Below are positions 14,308 through 23,784 of a stretch of DNA of 37,271 bases, one piece after another (positions within the stretch are counted from its first letter, which is position 1; each line of letters starts with the position of its first letter). The stretch is from the NCBI RefSeq assembly GCF_009766005.1, contig NZ_LMUK01000018.1:46581-83851 (forward strand), read 5' to 3'. The notes beneath the pieces were generated by a model. The model ran no database searches and was not told the DNA's origin. It saw nothing but the letters and a program-made list of their open reading frames with translations. The translations under genes were made by a program, and so were the position numbers. This DNA is from Bradyrhizobium sp. S69. GTDB taxonomy: Bacteria; Pseudomonadota; Alphaproteobacteria; Rhizobiales; Xanthobacteraceae.

Positions 14308-16206
14308 TCAAATCGAGACCTGCCGCCCGATCTCCACGACCTGATCGGTGGGGAGGCTGAAGAAATCGCTGACATGGATCGCGTTGCGTTCCATCACAGC
14401 GAAGAAGGCCTCCTGCCATCTGGGGAGGCCCATGCCGTCCTCGCGGGCGATCACCGTTTCATGGCCGACGTAATAGGTGACATCGTCGAGATCGACCGTG
14501 CAGCCCAGCGATTTGCTGGTCGTGAGCAATTCCGGAATATGCGGGCGCTCCATGAAGCCGAAACGCGCTTCGGCGCGCCAGAAATTTGGAACAACTTCCT
14601 CGATCGTCACGCGATCACCGGACACAAGCCAAGGTACCGAAAGGATCTCCACGCGTAGGACGTACAGATGTTCATGCAAGGCGCGATTATGCCTGACGTG
14701 CCACTGCATCACAGGCGGCGTATCGCGCTCGGCCCGGGTCAGGAACACAGCGGTGCCCGGTACGCGGGGGATATTTTTCGTTTGAATGATCTGCATGAAC
14801 TGCGGAATCGGAATCAGCGCTTCGTGCAGCCGGCTCATCACCGCCGCCCATCCACGATGCCAGATCCACATCACGGCATAGACGGAAACGGCGAGAAGCA
14901 ACGGCACATAGCCGCCCTCGGCGATCTTGGTAAGGTTGGCGAGAAAGAAAGCGCTGTCGATGACCAGGAAGAACGCCGCGATCGAACCCGCCACCGGCAG
15001 GCTCCAGTGCCAAATCTCGCGCATCGCAATGAACAATAACGCCGATGTCATCAGCATGGTCAGCGACACGGCAATGCCGTAAGCCGCGGCCAGATTGTCC
15101 GATTTGCCGAAGCCGATCGTCAGGGCGACGGTCACGATCATCAACAGCCAATTGACGACGCCGACATAGATCTGCCCGTAGCCCTCGGAAGAGGTCTGCT
15201 TGATCCGCAGCCGCGGCAGCCAGCCGAGTTGAATGGCCTGCCGGGTCATCGAGAACGCCCCGGTGATGATCGACTGGCTGGCGATGATCGTCGCCACCGT
15301 CGCCAGCACGATCAGCGGAATCAAGAGAACAGGGGGACACAGCCGAAAGAAGATATTGCCGTCGGTCGGCGCGCCCTCGAGTACCAGCCCGGCCTGTCCC
15401 GCATAGTTCAGGATCAGGCTCGGAAACACGACCGCAAACCAGGCGAGTTTGATCGGTCCCCGGCCGAAATGCCCCATATCCGCGTAGAGCGCTTCGGCAC
15501 CGGTGACGCAGAGAAATACCGCGCCCAGCACCAGGAAGCCGGTCACCCCATGGGAGACCAGATAGGACAGCCCGTAGACCGGATTGAGCGCTGCGAACAC
15601 AGCTGGATGCTGCGCGATGCCGTAGATCCCCATCACCGCGATCGCCGCGAACCAGAGCAGCATCACCGGACCGAAGAAGTGACCGATCCTGGCGGTGCCC
15701 TGCGACTGAATCGCAAACAACACGAGCAGGATCGCGACAGCCGCGGGAACGACGTAAGGCTGCACGGCGGGCGTCGCCATCTCAAGGCCTTCGAGCGCCG
15801 ACAGCACCGAAATCGCCGGCGTGATCGCGCCGTCGCCGTAGATCAGCGCCGCCCCGAACAGGCCGACGGCAATAATGGTCGGACGGTGCTGCTTCTTCAC
15901 GCCCAGAAGCGCCATCAGCGCCAGAATGCCGCCCTCGCCGTCATTGTCGACGCGCATCGCGAACAGCACATATTTGACCGTCGTGACGATAAACAGCGTC
16001 CATAGCACCAGCGACAACGCGCCCAACACCGTCGCCGGGTCCGACGGCGTCGCGGTGGCGCCGAGAATGGTCTTGAAGGTGTAAAGCGGGCTCGTTCCGA
16101 TATCGCCGAATACGATGCCGAGTGCGGTAAGCCCCAAAACCGGCAGGCTGCCTTTCTGCGACTGCCTCATTTCGATGCCAGCCTCAGCCGTTGAATTTGC
16201 GATCAA
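14308..16206 (-). CDS. kup: Kup-type low-affinity potassium:proton symporter
   Basis: A 632-aa inner-membrane protein with about 12 helices and a cytoplasmic C-terminal domain; it takes up K+ with H+. The signature GIVFGDIGTSPLYTFKTIL is near the N-terminus. It is followed by VDNDGEGGILALMALL, FGAALIYGDGAITPAISVLS, TGAEALYADMGHFGRGPIKL and FGKSDNLAAAYGIAVSLTML, all standard for the family. The first codon at 16206 is TTG; an ATG at 16170 (MRQSQKGSLPVLG), preceded by GAGGCTGG, would give 620 aa. The longer form resembles the N-terminus usual in this bacterial group, so I list it, but the start is open. Monocistronic by spacing. Confidence 0.95.
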   Translation of the reverse strand: MIANSTAEAGIEMRQSQKGSLPVLGLTALGIVFGDIGTSPLYTFKTILGATATPSDPATVLGALSLVLWTLFIVTTVKYVLFAMRVDNDGEGGILALMALLGVKKQHRPTIIAVGLFGAALIYGDGAITPAISVLSALEGLEMATPAVQPYVVPAAVAILLVLFAIQSQGTARIGHFFGPVMLLWFAAIAVMGIYGIAQHPAVFAALNPVYGLSYLVSHGVTGFLVLGAVFLCVTGAEALYADMGHFGRGPIKLAWFAVVFPSLILNYAGQAGLVLEGAPTDGNIFFRLCPPVLLIPLIVLATVATIIASQSIITGAFSMTRQAIQLGWLPRLRIKQTSSEGYGQIYVGVVNWLLMIVTVALTIGFGKSDNLAAAYGIAVSLTMLMTSALLFIAMREIWHWSLPVAGSIAAFFLVIDSAFFLANLTKIAEGGYVPLLLAVSVYAVMWIWHRGWAAVMSRLHEALIPIPQFMQIIQTKNIPRVPGTAVFLTRAERDTPPVMQWHVRHNRALHEHLYVLRVEILSVPWLVSGDRVTIEEVVPNFWRAEARFGFMERPHIPELLTTSKSLGCTVDLDDVTYYVGHETVIAREDGMGLPRWQEAFFAVMERNAIHVSDFFSLPTDQVVEIGRQVSI

Positions 16207-16450
16207 TTTAAATGCCCGATCTCAGGAATGTCTCAACCGCCAGACCGCCAGAAAGGTCCATAACACGATAGGCCGGCGTCGGCCGCCAAAACGAATATCG
16301 CTTTGCATTACGACGTCCACACGACATGAAAAGGCCGCTTTATCCCATAGTTGCCGCGTCGCCCGCCCTGCTGGTAGATATCGACGACTGCCGGACTTCA
16401 AGGTCGTTTCCGAACCCCAACATCTGGTAACCTGACCGGAAGGAGAAAAA

Positions 16451-16648
16451 ATGAGTTCGGAAAGAACAGGCACAATTCTGGGCGTAATCGTCGCCGCGGC
16501 GGTACTTGCCGCTGCCTTTGTTTATGTGCCCGTCGGGAGCAGTCATATGGCGGCTAAACCGGCCGCCGCATCACCCCCACCAACACCGCAAACCCCGGCA
16601 GCGCCCGCCGCGCCACGAGGGCCCGTGGTCCGGGAAGTCCCGAATTAG
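16451..16648 (+). CDS. Small single-helix protein with Pro/Ala-rich tail
   Basis: A 65-aa protein. ATG 16451 is preceded by AAGGAGA at -7. After MSSERTG there is one helix (TILGVIVAAAVLAAAFVYVP), then a Pro/Ala low-complexity tail (PPPTPQTPAAPAAPRGP) with VVREVPN at the end. It could be a membrane anchor or an uncleaved leader. Same general design as the minus-strand protein at 6454-6723. No function known; convergent with the DUF1501 gene. Confidence 0.65.
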   Translation: MSSERTGTILGVIVAAAVLAAAFVYVPVGSSHMAAKPAAASPPPTPQTPAAPAAPRGPVVREVPN

Positions 16649-16683
16649 GCTTGGCACATCAGGTTTGGCGACGAGCGGCTGCC

Positions 16684-17877
16684 CTACACCAATCCCAATG
16701 CGGCCGGATGCGTGCCCGCGAAGATCCGCTGTAGGCTCGCATCTTGCAGCCCGAACATGTGTTGGAATAGCCCGGCGAACATCGCGCGATAATCCGTCAG
16801 AACCGGATAGTCCCGGTTCTGGAACAGATTCGGCTGGTCGACCTTCACCTGCTCGCCGATGATCCGCCCGCCATTGATACCGCCGCCCATCACCCAATAG
16901 ACGCTGCCATGGCCGTGGTCGGTGCCGTGGTCGCCGTTCTCGCGAAAGGTGCGGCCGAATTCGGAGATCACGACGACCACCGTGTCGCGCCACCCCGAAG
17001 GCCCGATCTCCTCGGAGAAGCCGGCCAGCGCCCGGCCGAGTTCGCCAAGACGATCGGCCAGATAGCCGGTGGCCGCGCCCTGGTTGACGTGGGTGTCCCA
17101 ACCGCCGACATCGACAAAGCCGAGATTGAACTGCTCGCGCATCAATCGCCCGATGCGCCGCGCCGAGAGTTCAAACCCGCGCGGCGAAACCGCGCCGCGA
17201 TTGGCCGCCGTCATTTCTTCCGAGATCGAGCGATAGACGTCATCGCGAATTCGAAATCCCTCCGACACCGACGAGCCGAGATCGCTTTGCGCATACATGT
17301 CCTTGATCAACCGCGCCTGCCGATCGTCGACGCCTGGCTTGCCGACGCTGTTGAGCCCGATATTAGGAATCTGCGACTTGCCGCGAAAGATCAGCGGAAG
17401 CTGGTCGGTAAAGGAGATCGGCTTGGCGCGCGACAATTCGGTCGCAAGCCGGCTCATGAAGCCCGAGCGATAGTCGCGCGATCCACCGGCCGACTGGCCA
17501 AGTTCGATCGTGTCCTGGGTCTCGAAATGGCTCCGCGTCAGGTCGTCGGAAGTACCCGCGAACGGGACAAACGCGATCTCGCGTTTTGCCCACAACGGAT
17601 AGATGCTGTCGCGCAGCGACGGGTGTAGCCCCCACTCCGCGTCGAGCGACAACGCCGCATTCGGATTGCCGGCGTCGGGCTTGGCGATGCCGAGCGTGGG
17701 CCGTGAATTGTGATAAAAGTCGCTCGACACCGGCACCACGACATTGGCGGCGTCATAGGCGCCGCGCAAGAACACCACCAACAGCCGCGCGTCGGTTGCC
17801 GGCGCGGCCCAGACCCGGCCACCAACGGTCATTGGAACCAGCGAGGCGAACGCTTTGATTAATTCACGGCGATTCAT
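16684..17877 (-). CDS. DUF1501 exported protein
   Basis: A 397-aa protein. I chose ATG 17877 (MNRRELIKAFASLVPMTVGG), which begins a Tat-like leader with cleavage near WAAP; the open frame upstream lacks a sensible N-terminus. Family hallmarks are RLLVVFLRGAYDAANVVVPV, FAGTSDDLTRSHFETQDTIE, FVDVGGWDTHVNQG, VVVISEFGRTFRENGDHGTD and HGHGSVYWVMGGGINGG. DUF1501 proteins belong to the alkaline-phosphatase-like superfamily; the conserved Asp/His clusters (GGWDTH, DHGTDHGHG) fit a metal site, but the reaction is unknown. It follows the DUF1800 gene by 26 bp on the same strand, the usual two-gene operon. A secreted or periplasmic partner complex is implied. Confidence 0.9.
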   Translation of the reverse strand: MNRRELIKAFASLVPMTVGGRVWAAPATDARLLVVFLRGAYDAANVVVPVSSDFYHNSRPTLGIAKPDAGNPNAALSLDAEWGLHPSLRDSIYPLWAKREIAFVPFAGTSDDLTRSHFETQDTIELGQSAGGSRDYRSGFMSRLATELSRAKPISFTDQLPLIFRGKSQIPNIGLNSVGKPGVDDRQARLIKDMYAQSDLGSSVSEGFRIRDDVYRSISEEMTAANRGAVSPRGFELSARRIGRLMREQFNLGFVDVGGWDTHVNQGAATGYLADRLGELGRALAGFSEEIGPSGWRDTVVVVISEFGRTFRENGDHGTDHGHGSVYWVMGGGINGGRIIGEQVKVDQPNLFQNRDYPVLTDYRAMFAGLFQHMFGLQDASLQRIFAGTHPAALGLV

Positions 17878-17903
17878 CGATGCGGTTCCCTTGGTGACGG
17901 TGG

Positions 17904-19499
17904 CTAGCGCATGAACTCGGGCGACGACAGAAACAGCGTATTCCAGTCCTGCGGCGAGATGGCCTGATCGAGGGCCGCCAGCGTCGTAGGGCCGAGCGTC
18001 TGCCGCAGGCCATTGAAGTAGAGTGAATTCGCGATCAGCGGGAAGGCCGGTTGATCGACTGCATTCGGCACATCGGGCTTGAACAGACCGGAGGAGCCGG
18101 AGCCGATCTGCCGGGCGATCTCGAACCGCACCATCATCTGTCCCGGCCCGTTCCACGACGCAGGCGTAATCGCATAACCGTCCGGCGTCTCGTGATTGAA
18201 CAGTCCCTCGCCCATCCGGTTGAGCCAGCCTTGAATCGGCAGCGTGTTGAGGATGATCTTGTCGTCATAGGCAAGCCGCACCGCCGAGAACACATATTGC
18301 ACCGGATCCTTGAATTTGGCGCCGGACTTAAGCGAATCGGCGAATTCCGGCGCATGAACCATCGCGGCAAGCACAGCGGCGATATCGCCATCGGTGGACT
18401 TGAAGACCTGCGCCATCCGCTGCACCAGCGCTTCCGGCGGATTTTCCGCGACGAAGTAAGTCGCGATCTGCCGGCACAGATGCATCGCCGTCGCGGGATG
18501 GCGAACCAGAATATCGACGGCTTCATCGACTTCGGCGAGGCCACGGCCCTTGATGGCATGTCCTAAGAAAACCTTGTCGCCATAATCGTGCCGGGCCGGA
18601 TTGAATTCGAACGCCCCCTCGCGCACCAGCTGCAATTGCAGCTCGGGCTTGAGTTTTGGATCTTCCGGCTTCAGGTCAATGCCCACGCCGGTCAGGATGC
18701 GCGCCAACGCCTCGACATCCGCTTGCGTATAGCCGGAGCCGACGCCCATGGTGTGCAATTCCATGATCTCGCGGGCGTAGTTCTCGTTCAGATGGCCTGC
18801 CGCATTATCCGCATTGTCGAGATAACGCAGCATCGCAGGATGATACAGCGTGGCGGTAAGAAGGTCGTGGAATTTGCCAAGCGCCAAAGGACGAATCGCG
18901 CGATCCTCGTAGTCGCCGACCAGGATGCGGATATTGGCCTTATACTGATGCACGTTGAAATGGTTGAACCAGAACCACGTCATGCGCTCGCGCAATTGAT
19001 CGGGCGCATACAGCGCGCGCAGGATACTGCGCGCCGCCGCCTGCTTGCCGCGATCGTTCATCGCCTGCTGGTACACCTGCTGCGCGGCCTTCTTCTGGTC
19101 GGGATCGGTGACCTGATTGGCCGATTTACCCTGCTGCTCGAATCCGACCGCAATATCGAACGGGAATTTATGGACGTCAGGCATCGCTTCGATCTGCGTC
19201 TGGGCCGACGCGGGCAAGGCGTCATTCGGCGCCGGATGCAATTGTTCGAACAACCAGCGTTCAACGCCGACCGCCTGCAGATGCGCCGCGCTCGAACCAT
19301 TAATGCCCCATGTCAGCCGGTCCAGCAGCGCCATGTCATGCGGCGCAAGCTCGGCGGCGCGCGCCACGTTGCTACCCAAGACTCCGGCGCCCAAAATTCC
19401 GCTGATCAAGATTCCATTAAGCATGCCCGGCGCAGCATGGAGTACCGCAACGACCATCCAGGAGCGCCCGAGCTTTTTCGAAAGGCCTGATTCAATCAT
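17904..19499 (-). CDS. DUF1800 exported protein
   Basis: A 531-aa protein. I chose ATG 19499 (MIESGLSKKLGRSWMVVAVL), which leads into a hydrophobic signal segment ending near ARAAEL; the frame is open to 19607 without a good start. Family hallmarks are DMALLDRLTWGINGSS, RALYAPDQLRERMTWFWFNH, ENYAREIMELHTMGVGSGYT followed by DVEALARILTGVG, FEFNPARHDYGDKVFLGH, and AITPASWNGPGQMMVRFE. The function of DUF1800 is unknown; it nearly always occurs with DUF1501, as here. The two are probably exported and act together. The window gives no clue to their substrate. Confidence 0.9.
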   Translation of the reverse strand: MIESGLSKKLGRSWMVVAVLHAAPGMLNGILISGILGAGVLGSNVARAAELAPHDMALLDRLTWGINGSSAAHLQAVGVERWLFEQLHPAPNDALPASAQTQIEAMPDVHKFPFDIAVGFEQQGKSANQVTDPDQKKAAQQVYQQAMNDRGKQAAARSILRALYAPDQLRERMTWFWFNHFNVHQYKANIRILVGDYEDRAIRPLALGKFHDLLTATLYHPAMLRYLDNADNAAGHLNENYAREIMELHTMGVGSGYTQADVEALARILTGVGIDLKPEDPKLKPELQLQLVREGAFEFNPARHDYGDKVFLGHAIKGRGLAEVDEAVDILVRHPATAMHLCRQIATYFVAENPPEALVQRMAQVFKSTDGDIAAVLAAMVHAPEFADSLKSGAKFKDPVQYVFSAVRLAYDDKIILNTLPIQGWLNRMGEGLFNHETPDGYAITPASWNGPGQMMVRFEIARQIGSGSSGLFKPDVPNAVDQPAFPLIANSLYFNGLRQTLGPTTLAALDQAISPQDWNTLFLSSPEFMR

Positions 19500-19678
19500 T
19501 GGTTTGACCGGATTTCGCAGAACTGAGGATACGGACGCGCCTGGCTCCCGGTGGCAACTCTGACCTAATCCCCATGAATGGGCTCTGAACGAATTGCATA
19601 TAAACAACCGCAGCGGCGAAGGTTCCGCGATGGGATGCTTTGCATGAAGCAGCGCGGGGTGCGAAACTTACGCGAAGC

Positions 19679-20977
19679 TTACACGACATCCGCGACGGTT
19701 CGCCGAATCACGACCAACGCAACGAGGCTCAGAACACCGATCGTCGTCAGGTAATAGCCCGGCGCGAGATCGCCGATGGCGGGGAAGTTCCCCAGCCATG
19801 CCATCGTGACCGGAGCCATGCCGCCGAAAATCATCACACCGATGTTGTAACCGAGCCCGAGGCCGGTTGCCCGCGTCTCCGCCGGCAGCAATTCGGACAT
19901 CAAGGCCGCGAGGGGCCCGTAATACAGCGACTTCAGTGTTGCGATCCAGAACACCGCGACAATGATGACGGTCGGCGTCGGCACGTTGGTCAGCAGCAGG
20001 AAAGCCGGGAAGATCGAGATCAACAGCAGCACATTGATGGTGATCATGTGCGTGGTGCGGCCGATCCGGTCGGAGACCATGCCGGCGAAAGGCGTGAGAA
20101 AAGTCACGACGATAGCGCCGGCAAAGGTCGCGATGAATCCGACCGATGCCGGAAGGTTCAGCGTTTTGACGGCATAGGTCGGCATATACAGGATCAGATA
20201 GTTGATCGCGGTTGAGATCGCGAGCGCGCCGATACCCAGCAGCACCCGGACCTTCTGGTAACGAAGCACTTGCCTAATCGGCGACAGCGTCTTTTCTGCC
20301 GGCGGCGAGGTGGCATCCTGCAGATGGTTGCGGATATAGAGGCCGGCCGGTCCGACCAGCGCCCCGAACAAAAACGGGATTCGCCAGCCCCAGGACTGCA
20401 AATCGGCGGGCGCCATCCACAAGGTAAGACCGACGCCGAACGCCGACGCGAACAGATTGGCCAGGCCCTGGCTGGCAAATTGCCAGCTTGCGATAAATCC
20501 GCGCCGCTCCGGCGCATGCTCCACCAGGAACGCGGTCGAACTGCCGAATTCGCCGCCGGCGGAAAATCCCTGTACCAGCCGTGCGACGAGAACCGCTATC
20601 GGCGCCGCAACGCCGATGCTCTCATAGGCCGGCATCAACGCGACCACGAGGGTGCCGAGCGTCATCAGCAGGATCGAAATCATCAGCGAGGCCTTGCGGC
20701 CGTGGCGATCGGCATAGATGCCAAGGATCACGCCACCCAGCGGACGCGTGAGGAACGACAGCGCGAACGTGCCCAGCGTCAGCAGCAGCGAAATGGTGGG
20801 ATCGCTGTTCGGGAAGAAAGCCTTCGAGATATAGACCGCGAAATATCCGTAGACGGCGATATCGTACCATTCGAGCGCGTTGCCGACCGACGTCGCGATC
20901 ACGAGCCTGGCGATCGGCTTATTTGGGGACCGCACGGGGATGGCTGCCGGCGAGACTACGGGTGCCGATAATGTCAT
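19679..20977 (-). CDS. MFS transporter, metabolite:H+ symporter (MHS) type
   Basis: A 432-aa inner-membrane protein with 12 predicted helices, from ATG 20977. MHS signatures: SVGNALEWYDIAVYGYFAVY in TM1, FLTRPLGGVILGIYADRHGR followed by KASLMISILLMTLGT, RLVQGFSAGGEFGSSTAFLV and APERRGFIASWQFASQGLAN, then SDRIGRTTHMITINVLLLI in the second half. MHS members import organic acids (citrate, alpha-ketoglutarate, shikimate), betaines or similar compounds with protons. The gene begins 30 bp after the M20 peptidase ends, so the pair is probably one operon: uptake of an amide or peptide-like compound and its hydrolysis. Substrate not determinable. Confidence 0.9.
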   Translation of the reverse strand: MTLSAPVVSPAAIPVRSPNKPIARLVIATSVGNALEWYDIAVYGYFAVYISKAFFPNSDPTISLLLTLGTFALSFLTRPLGGVILGIYADRHGRKASLMISILLMTLGTLVVALMPAYESIGVAAPIAVLVARLVQGFSAGGEFGSSTAFLVEHAPERRGFIASWQFASQGLANLFASAFGVGLTLWMAPADLQSWGWRIPFLFGALVGPAGLYIRNHLQDATSPPAEKTLSPIRQVLRYQKVRVLLGIGALAISTAINYLILYMPTYAVKTLNLPASVGFIATFAGAIVVTFLTPFAGMVSDRIGRTTHMITINVLLLISIFPAFLLLTNVPTPTVIIVAVFWIATLKSLYYGPLAALMSELLPAETRATGLGLGYNIGVMIFGGMAPVTMAWLGNFPAIGDLAPGYYLTTIGVLSLVALVVIRRTVADVV

Positions 20978-21007
20978 CCTCGATGTCCCCGTGTGGCGAG
21001 CGCCGCG

Positions 21008-22390
21008 TTATAGCGGCTGCTTCATCTCGCCCAAATCCCAGAACAGGCCGGTCATCAAGCGCAACGCCTCTTCCGTCACCGACAGAAGAATGTGTTCATC
21101 GGGCGCATGCTGGGAGCAGCCGGGATAGGAATGCGGCACCCAGATCGTCGGCAACCCGAGCACGTCGGAGAACACGTCATTGGGCAGCGAGCCGCCGAAA
21201 TTCGGCAGCACCGCGGGATCCTTGCCGGTGGTTTGCCGGATCGATTCCGCCGCCCAATTTATCCAGGGGCTGCCGAGATCGGTGCGTGAGGCAGCAAAAC
21301 TCTGCGTCGCCCGCACCTTGATCATCGAGAAGCCGCTTCTGTCGAAATGACGCTGAATGGCGGGGACGACCTGGTCTATTTGCGTGCCGACCACGAAACG
21401 AAGCTGCAGCACGGCGTTGGCGCGGCCGGGAATCGCGTTGGCCGGCTTCTCGATATTGCCGGACGATATCGCGAGCACTTCGAGCGTGTTCCAGGCATAG
21501 AGCCGTTCTGCCGGCGATAGCCCATCCTCACCCCAGTTCGGCGACAGCGCCGGCTCATCAGCCGTCGGCTCGACCTTGACGTCGGCAAGCATCGACCTGA
21601 TCTGGTTCGACAGTCGCGGCGGCTTCATCTCGTCGAGCAAGAGATGTCCCTTCGCATCGACCAGCGTGCCGATCGCACTGGCAAGGATGGTCGCGGGATT
21701 AGCCAGTACGCCACCCCAATTGCCGGAGTGATGGCCACCATCGCGCAGCTCGACGTCGAGATGGATTCGCAATCCACCACGGCAGCCGAGGAATATCGTG
21801 GGGCGTTCCGCCGACAACCGCGGCCCATCGGAGCCGATAAATACATCGGCCGAGAGTTCGTCACGCAGGGAAGCGCAGACCTCGGCAAGATCGGGCGACC
21901 CGATCTCCTCCCCCATCTCGATGATGACTTTAGCGTTAAAACCGAGCCGCCCGCCACGCGCGTCGCGAACGGCACGCAATGCCGACAGGTTGATGCTGTG
22001 CTGCCCTTTATTGTCGGCGGAGCCGCGGCCGTAAACGCGATTGCCTTTCGGCGTCAGCTTCCAGGGATCGAGATTGTCGCGCCACTCCCCCTCCATGCCG
22101 TCGACCACATCGCCGTGCCCATAGGTGAGAATCGTCGGCGCCGAGGCGCTCTCGCGATATTCCGCCACGAGATAAGGATGCTTTCCGCGCGCGGACTCGA
22201 TCACTTTTGTCGTGAAGCCGATGTCCGAAAATGCCGGTTGCAGCTCCGCTTCGAGATAGGCCCGCAGCACCTCGTGGCGGCCAGGGTTCTGGCTCTCGGT
22301 GGGATAGCCGACCCTGCGTCCGAGTTCGCCGAGAAATTCGCCGAACTGCAGATGCTGGCTGATGCGTTCGATAGCGTCGGTTCTGGTCAC
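21008..22390 (-). CDS. M20-family metallopeptidase/amidohydrolase
   Basis: A 460-aa cytosolic enzyme. I chose GTG 22390 (VTRTDAIERISQHLQFGEFL); the frame is open to a TTG at 22444. Zinc-site elements of M20 are all present: TILTYGHGDVVDGMEGEW (first His and Asp), VYGRGSADNKGQHSINLSAL (bridging Asp), KVIIEMGEEIGSPDL (catalytic Glu and metal Glu), and VPHSYPGCSQHAPDEHI near the C-terminus. The lid/dimerisation domain includes HLDVELRDGGHHSGNWGG. The family cleaves terminal peptide or amide bonds in dipeptides, carnosine-like compounds or N-acyl amino acids. It is followed 30 bp downstream by the MHS transporter, which may import its substrate. Confidence 0.9.
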   Translation of the reverse strand: MTRTDAIERISQHLQFGEFLGELGRRVGYPTESQNPGRHEVLRAYLEAELQPAFSDIGFTTKVIESARGKHPYLVAEYRESASAPTILTYGHGDVVDGMEGEWRDNLDPWKLTPKGNRVYGRGSADNKGQHSINLSALRAVRDARGGRLGFNAKVIIEMGEEIGSPDLAEVCASLRDELSADVFIGSDGPRLSAERPTIFLGCRGGLRIHLDVELRDGGHHSGNWGGVLANPATILASAIGTLVDAKGHLLLDEMKPPRLSNQIRSMLADVKVEPTADEPALSPNWGEDGLSPAERLYAWNTLEVLAISSGNIEKPANAIPGRANAVLQLRFVVGTQIDQVVPAIQRHFDRSGFSMIKVRATQSFAASRTDLGSPWINWAAESIRQTTGKDPAVLPNFGGSLPNDVFSDVLGLPTIWVPHSYPGCSQHAPDEHILLSVTEEALRLMTGLFWDLGEMKQPL

Positions 22391-22584
22391 GATGAAGGAT
22401 GTCCTGGCATGGCGTTCAATGATGGAAACAACGTAATCAAACAAACGCCGTCAGGTCCATGTTTGATTTCAGAGGCTGATTTCAGGGGCCGATTTGACGG
22501 CCTGATATCAGCCGACGGAAGCCCAGGCCTCATTTCTCTTACGGCAGGCCTCCGCAAGTGTGCTTAAATAAAGCCTGTTTTTTG

Positions 22585-23133
22585 ATGGGAATTCTTGTGA
22601 GAGCATTTTGCGCTGCTGCCGCTGTCGTCCTCGTCCTCCTCGTCGGTACGGCGCCAGCGCAAGCCGAACCTATCATGCATCGGACCGCCGTTGCCGCCGG
22701 TGAAGCCACGCCGACCAACGGATCGTTTTCAATTCGCTTCCCGGTTGCTTTCAATGACATCGAAATCAGAGCGGATGATCCCAGCGCTCCCACCCTGGTG
22801 GTGCGGATGCTGTCGGGCATAAACGGCGAGGGCCTAAGATTTTCAGCAACGGAAACGCCGCTGCCGGAACAGCCATTGCCAATCGATGGTTTTATGGAGG
22901 CCGCCAGGAAGCGGCCCGGCGCTTCCGTCTCGGATATCGATCACAAGCAAAAGGACGGGATCGAGATCCAGTCCTTTTCTCTTACCGATGCCAAAGGCGG
23001 CACTTATTTCCGCCTGATCCGCGCGAAAGCCACGCAATATATGCTGGTTGTTCAATTCCCCGAGGCATCGCGCCAGCAGGCAGCCGGCATGAAGGACGAT
23101 TTCTTCGGATCGTTCGAGATCAAGCGGCCCTGA
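22585..23133 (+). CDS. Exported protein of unknown function, 182 aa
   Basis: ATG 22585 (MGILVRAFCAAAAVVLVLLV) starts a clear signal peptide cleaved near AQAEP; an in-frame start at 22558 adds nine residues with no better context. The mature part is about 155 residues, beta-rich with amphipathic strands (FSIRFPVAFNDIEIRADD, TLVVRMLSGINGEGLRFS), then a charged middle and IQSFSLTDAKGGTYFRLIRA, followed by YMLVVQFPE. There are no cysteines in the mature part and no membrane helix. I recognise no family. It is transcribed away from the M20 gene and converges with the sulfite-dehydrogenase pair. Confidence 0.75.
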   Translation: MGILVRAFCAAAAVVLVLLVGTAPAQAEPIMHRTAVAAGEATPTNGSFSIRFPVAFNDIEIRADDPSAPTLVVRMLSGINGEGLRFSATETPLPEQPLPIDGFMEAARKRPGASVSDIDHKQKDGIEIQSFSLTDAKGGTYFRLIRAKATQYMLVVQFPEASRQQAAGMKDDFFGSFEIKRP

Positions 23134-23220
23134 CGCCCGCACACCCTGATTCAACACCCATCCGTCCGGGAATCCCCTACATACCGCGGTTTCGCATCTT
23201 GGGCGGCCTTAAGCCTGTTT

Positions 23221-23784
23221 TCAGCAGCCCTTCTCGCAGGCCGGATTCTTGACGTCGGGGCGAGGATCGCCGGTGAACATATCGCGGTTCGGCATTTTGA
23301 TTGCGCTGAGCGTCTTGGCGTCGAGCGTCGCATCCGCGGGCAGCAGGCCGTTCATGTTGAGGATATAGGCTGAGACCGCATAAACATCTTCGTTGCTGAG
23401 CGACTGTGGCGCGTTTTGCGGCATCGCGCGGCGGATATAGTCGAACAGCGTCGGGGCGTAGGGCCAGAAGCTGCCGACGGTCTTTATCGGTTTGGGCGTC
23501 GCGATGGTGCCCTGCCCGCCAACAAGCCGCTCGCCCACGCCGCCCTGGCCTTTTTCGCCATGGCACGCGGCGCATTGCTCCGCGAAGATTTCCTTGCCAT
23601 GGGCCACAGTGCCGCTGCCCGGTGGAAGATTCTCGCCGTTGCGGCCGATGTCGATATTCCAGCCGGCTATCTCAGCGTCCGTCGCCGTGCGCCCGATGCC
23701 ATAGTGCCCTGGCGTTTCGGCGCGTGCGAATGATGCGACGATCGTCAGTGCGAGAACCGCCAAAGCGGATTTAGGAATTGGCAT
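23221..23784 (-). CDS. c-type cytochrome subunit paired with SoxC-like sulfite dehydrogenase
   Basis: A 187-aa periplasmic cytochrome from ATG 23784. The signal peptide ends near FARAET. One heme-attachment motif is CAACH (Cys71, Cys74, His75) within GKEIFAEQCAACHGEKGQGG. A Met in LNMNGLLP or in AIKMPNRDMF is the likely axial ligand. The C-terminus has an extra Cys pair (PACEKGC). Its start overlaps the end of the molybdoprotein gene by 14 bp, so the two are translationally coupled. It would take electrons from sulfite oxidation and pass them to the respiratory chain. It resembles SoxD/SorB-type partners; with a single heme it is closer to SorB or to the first half of SoxD. Confidence 0.88.
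   Translation of the reverse strand: MPIPKSALAVLALTIVASFARAETPGHYGIGRTATDAEIAGWNIDIGRNGENLPPGSGTVAHGKEIFAEQCAACHGEKGQGGVGERLVGGQGTIATPKPIKTVGSFWPYAPTLFDYIRRAMPQNAPQSLSNEDVYAVSAYILNMNGLLPADATLDAKTLSAIKMPNRDMFTGDPRPDVKNPACEKGC

Noticed and set aside
17878..18156. N-terminal extension of the DUF1501 frame
   Set aside because: The extension overlaps the DUF1800 gene and lacks a signal. ATG 17877 starts a proper export leader with RR.
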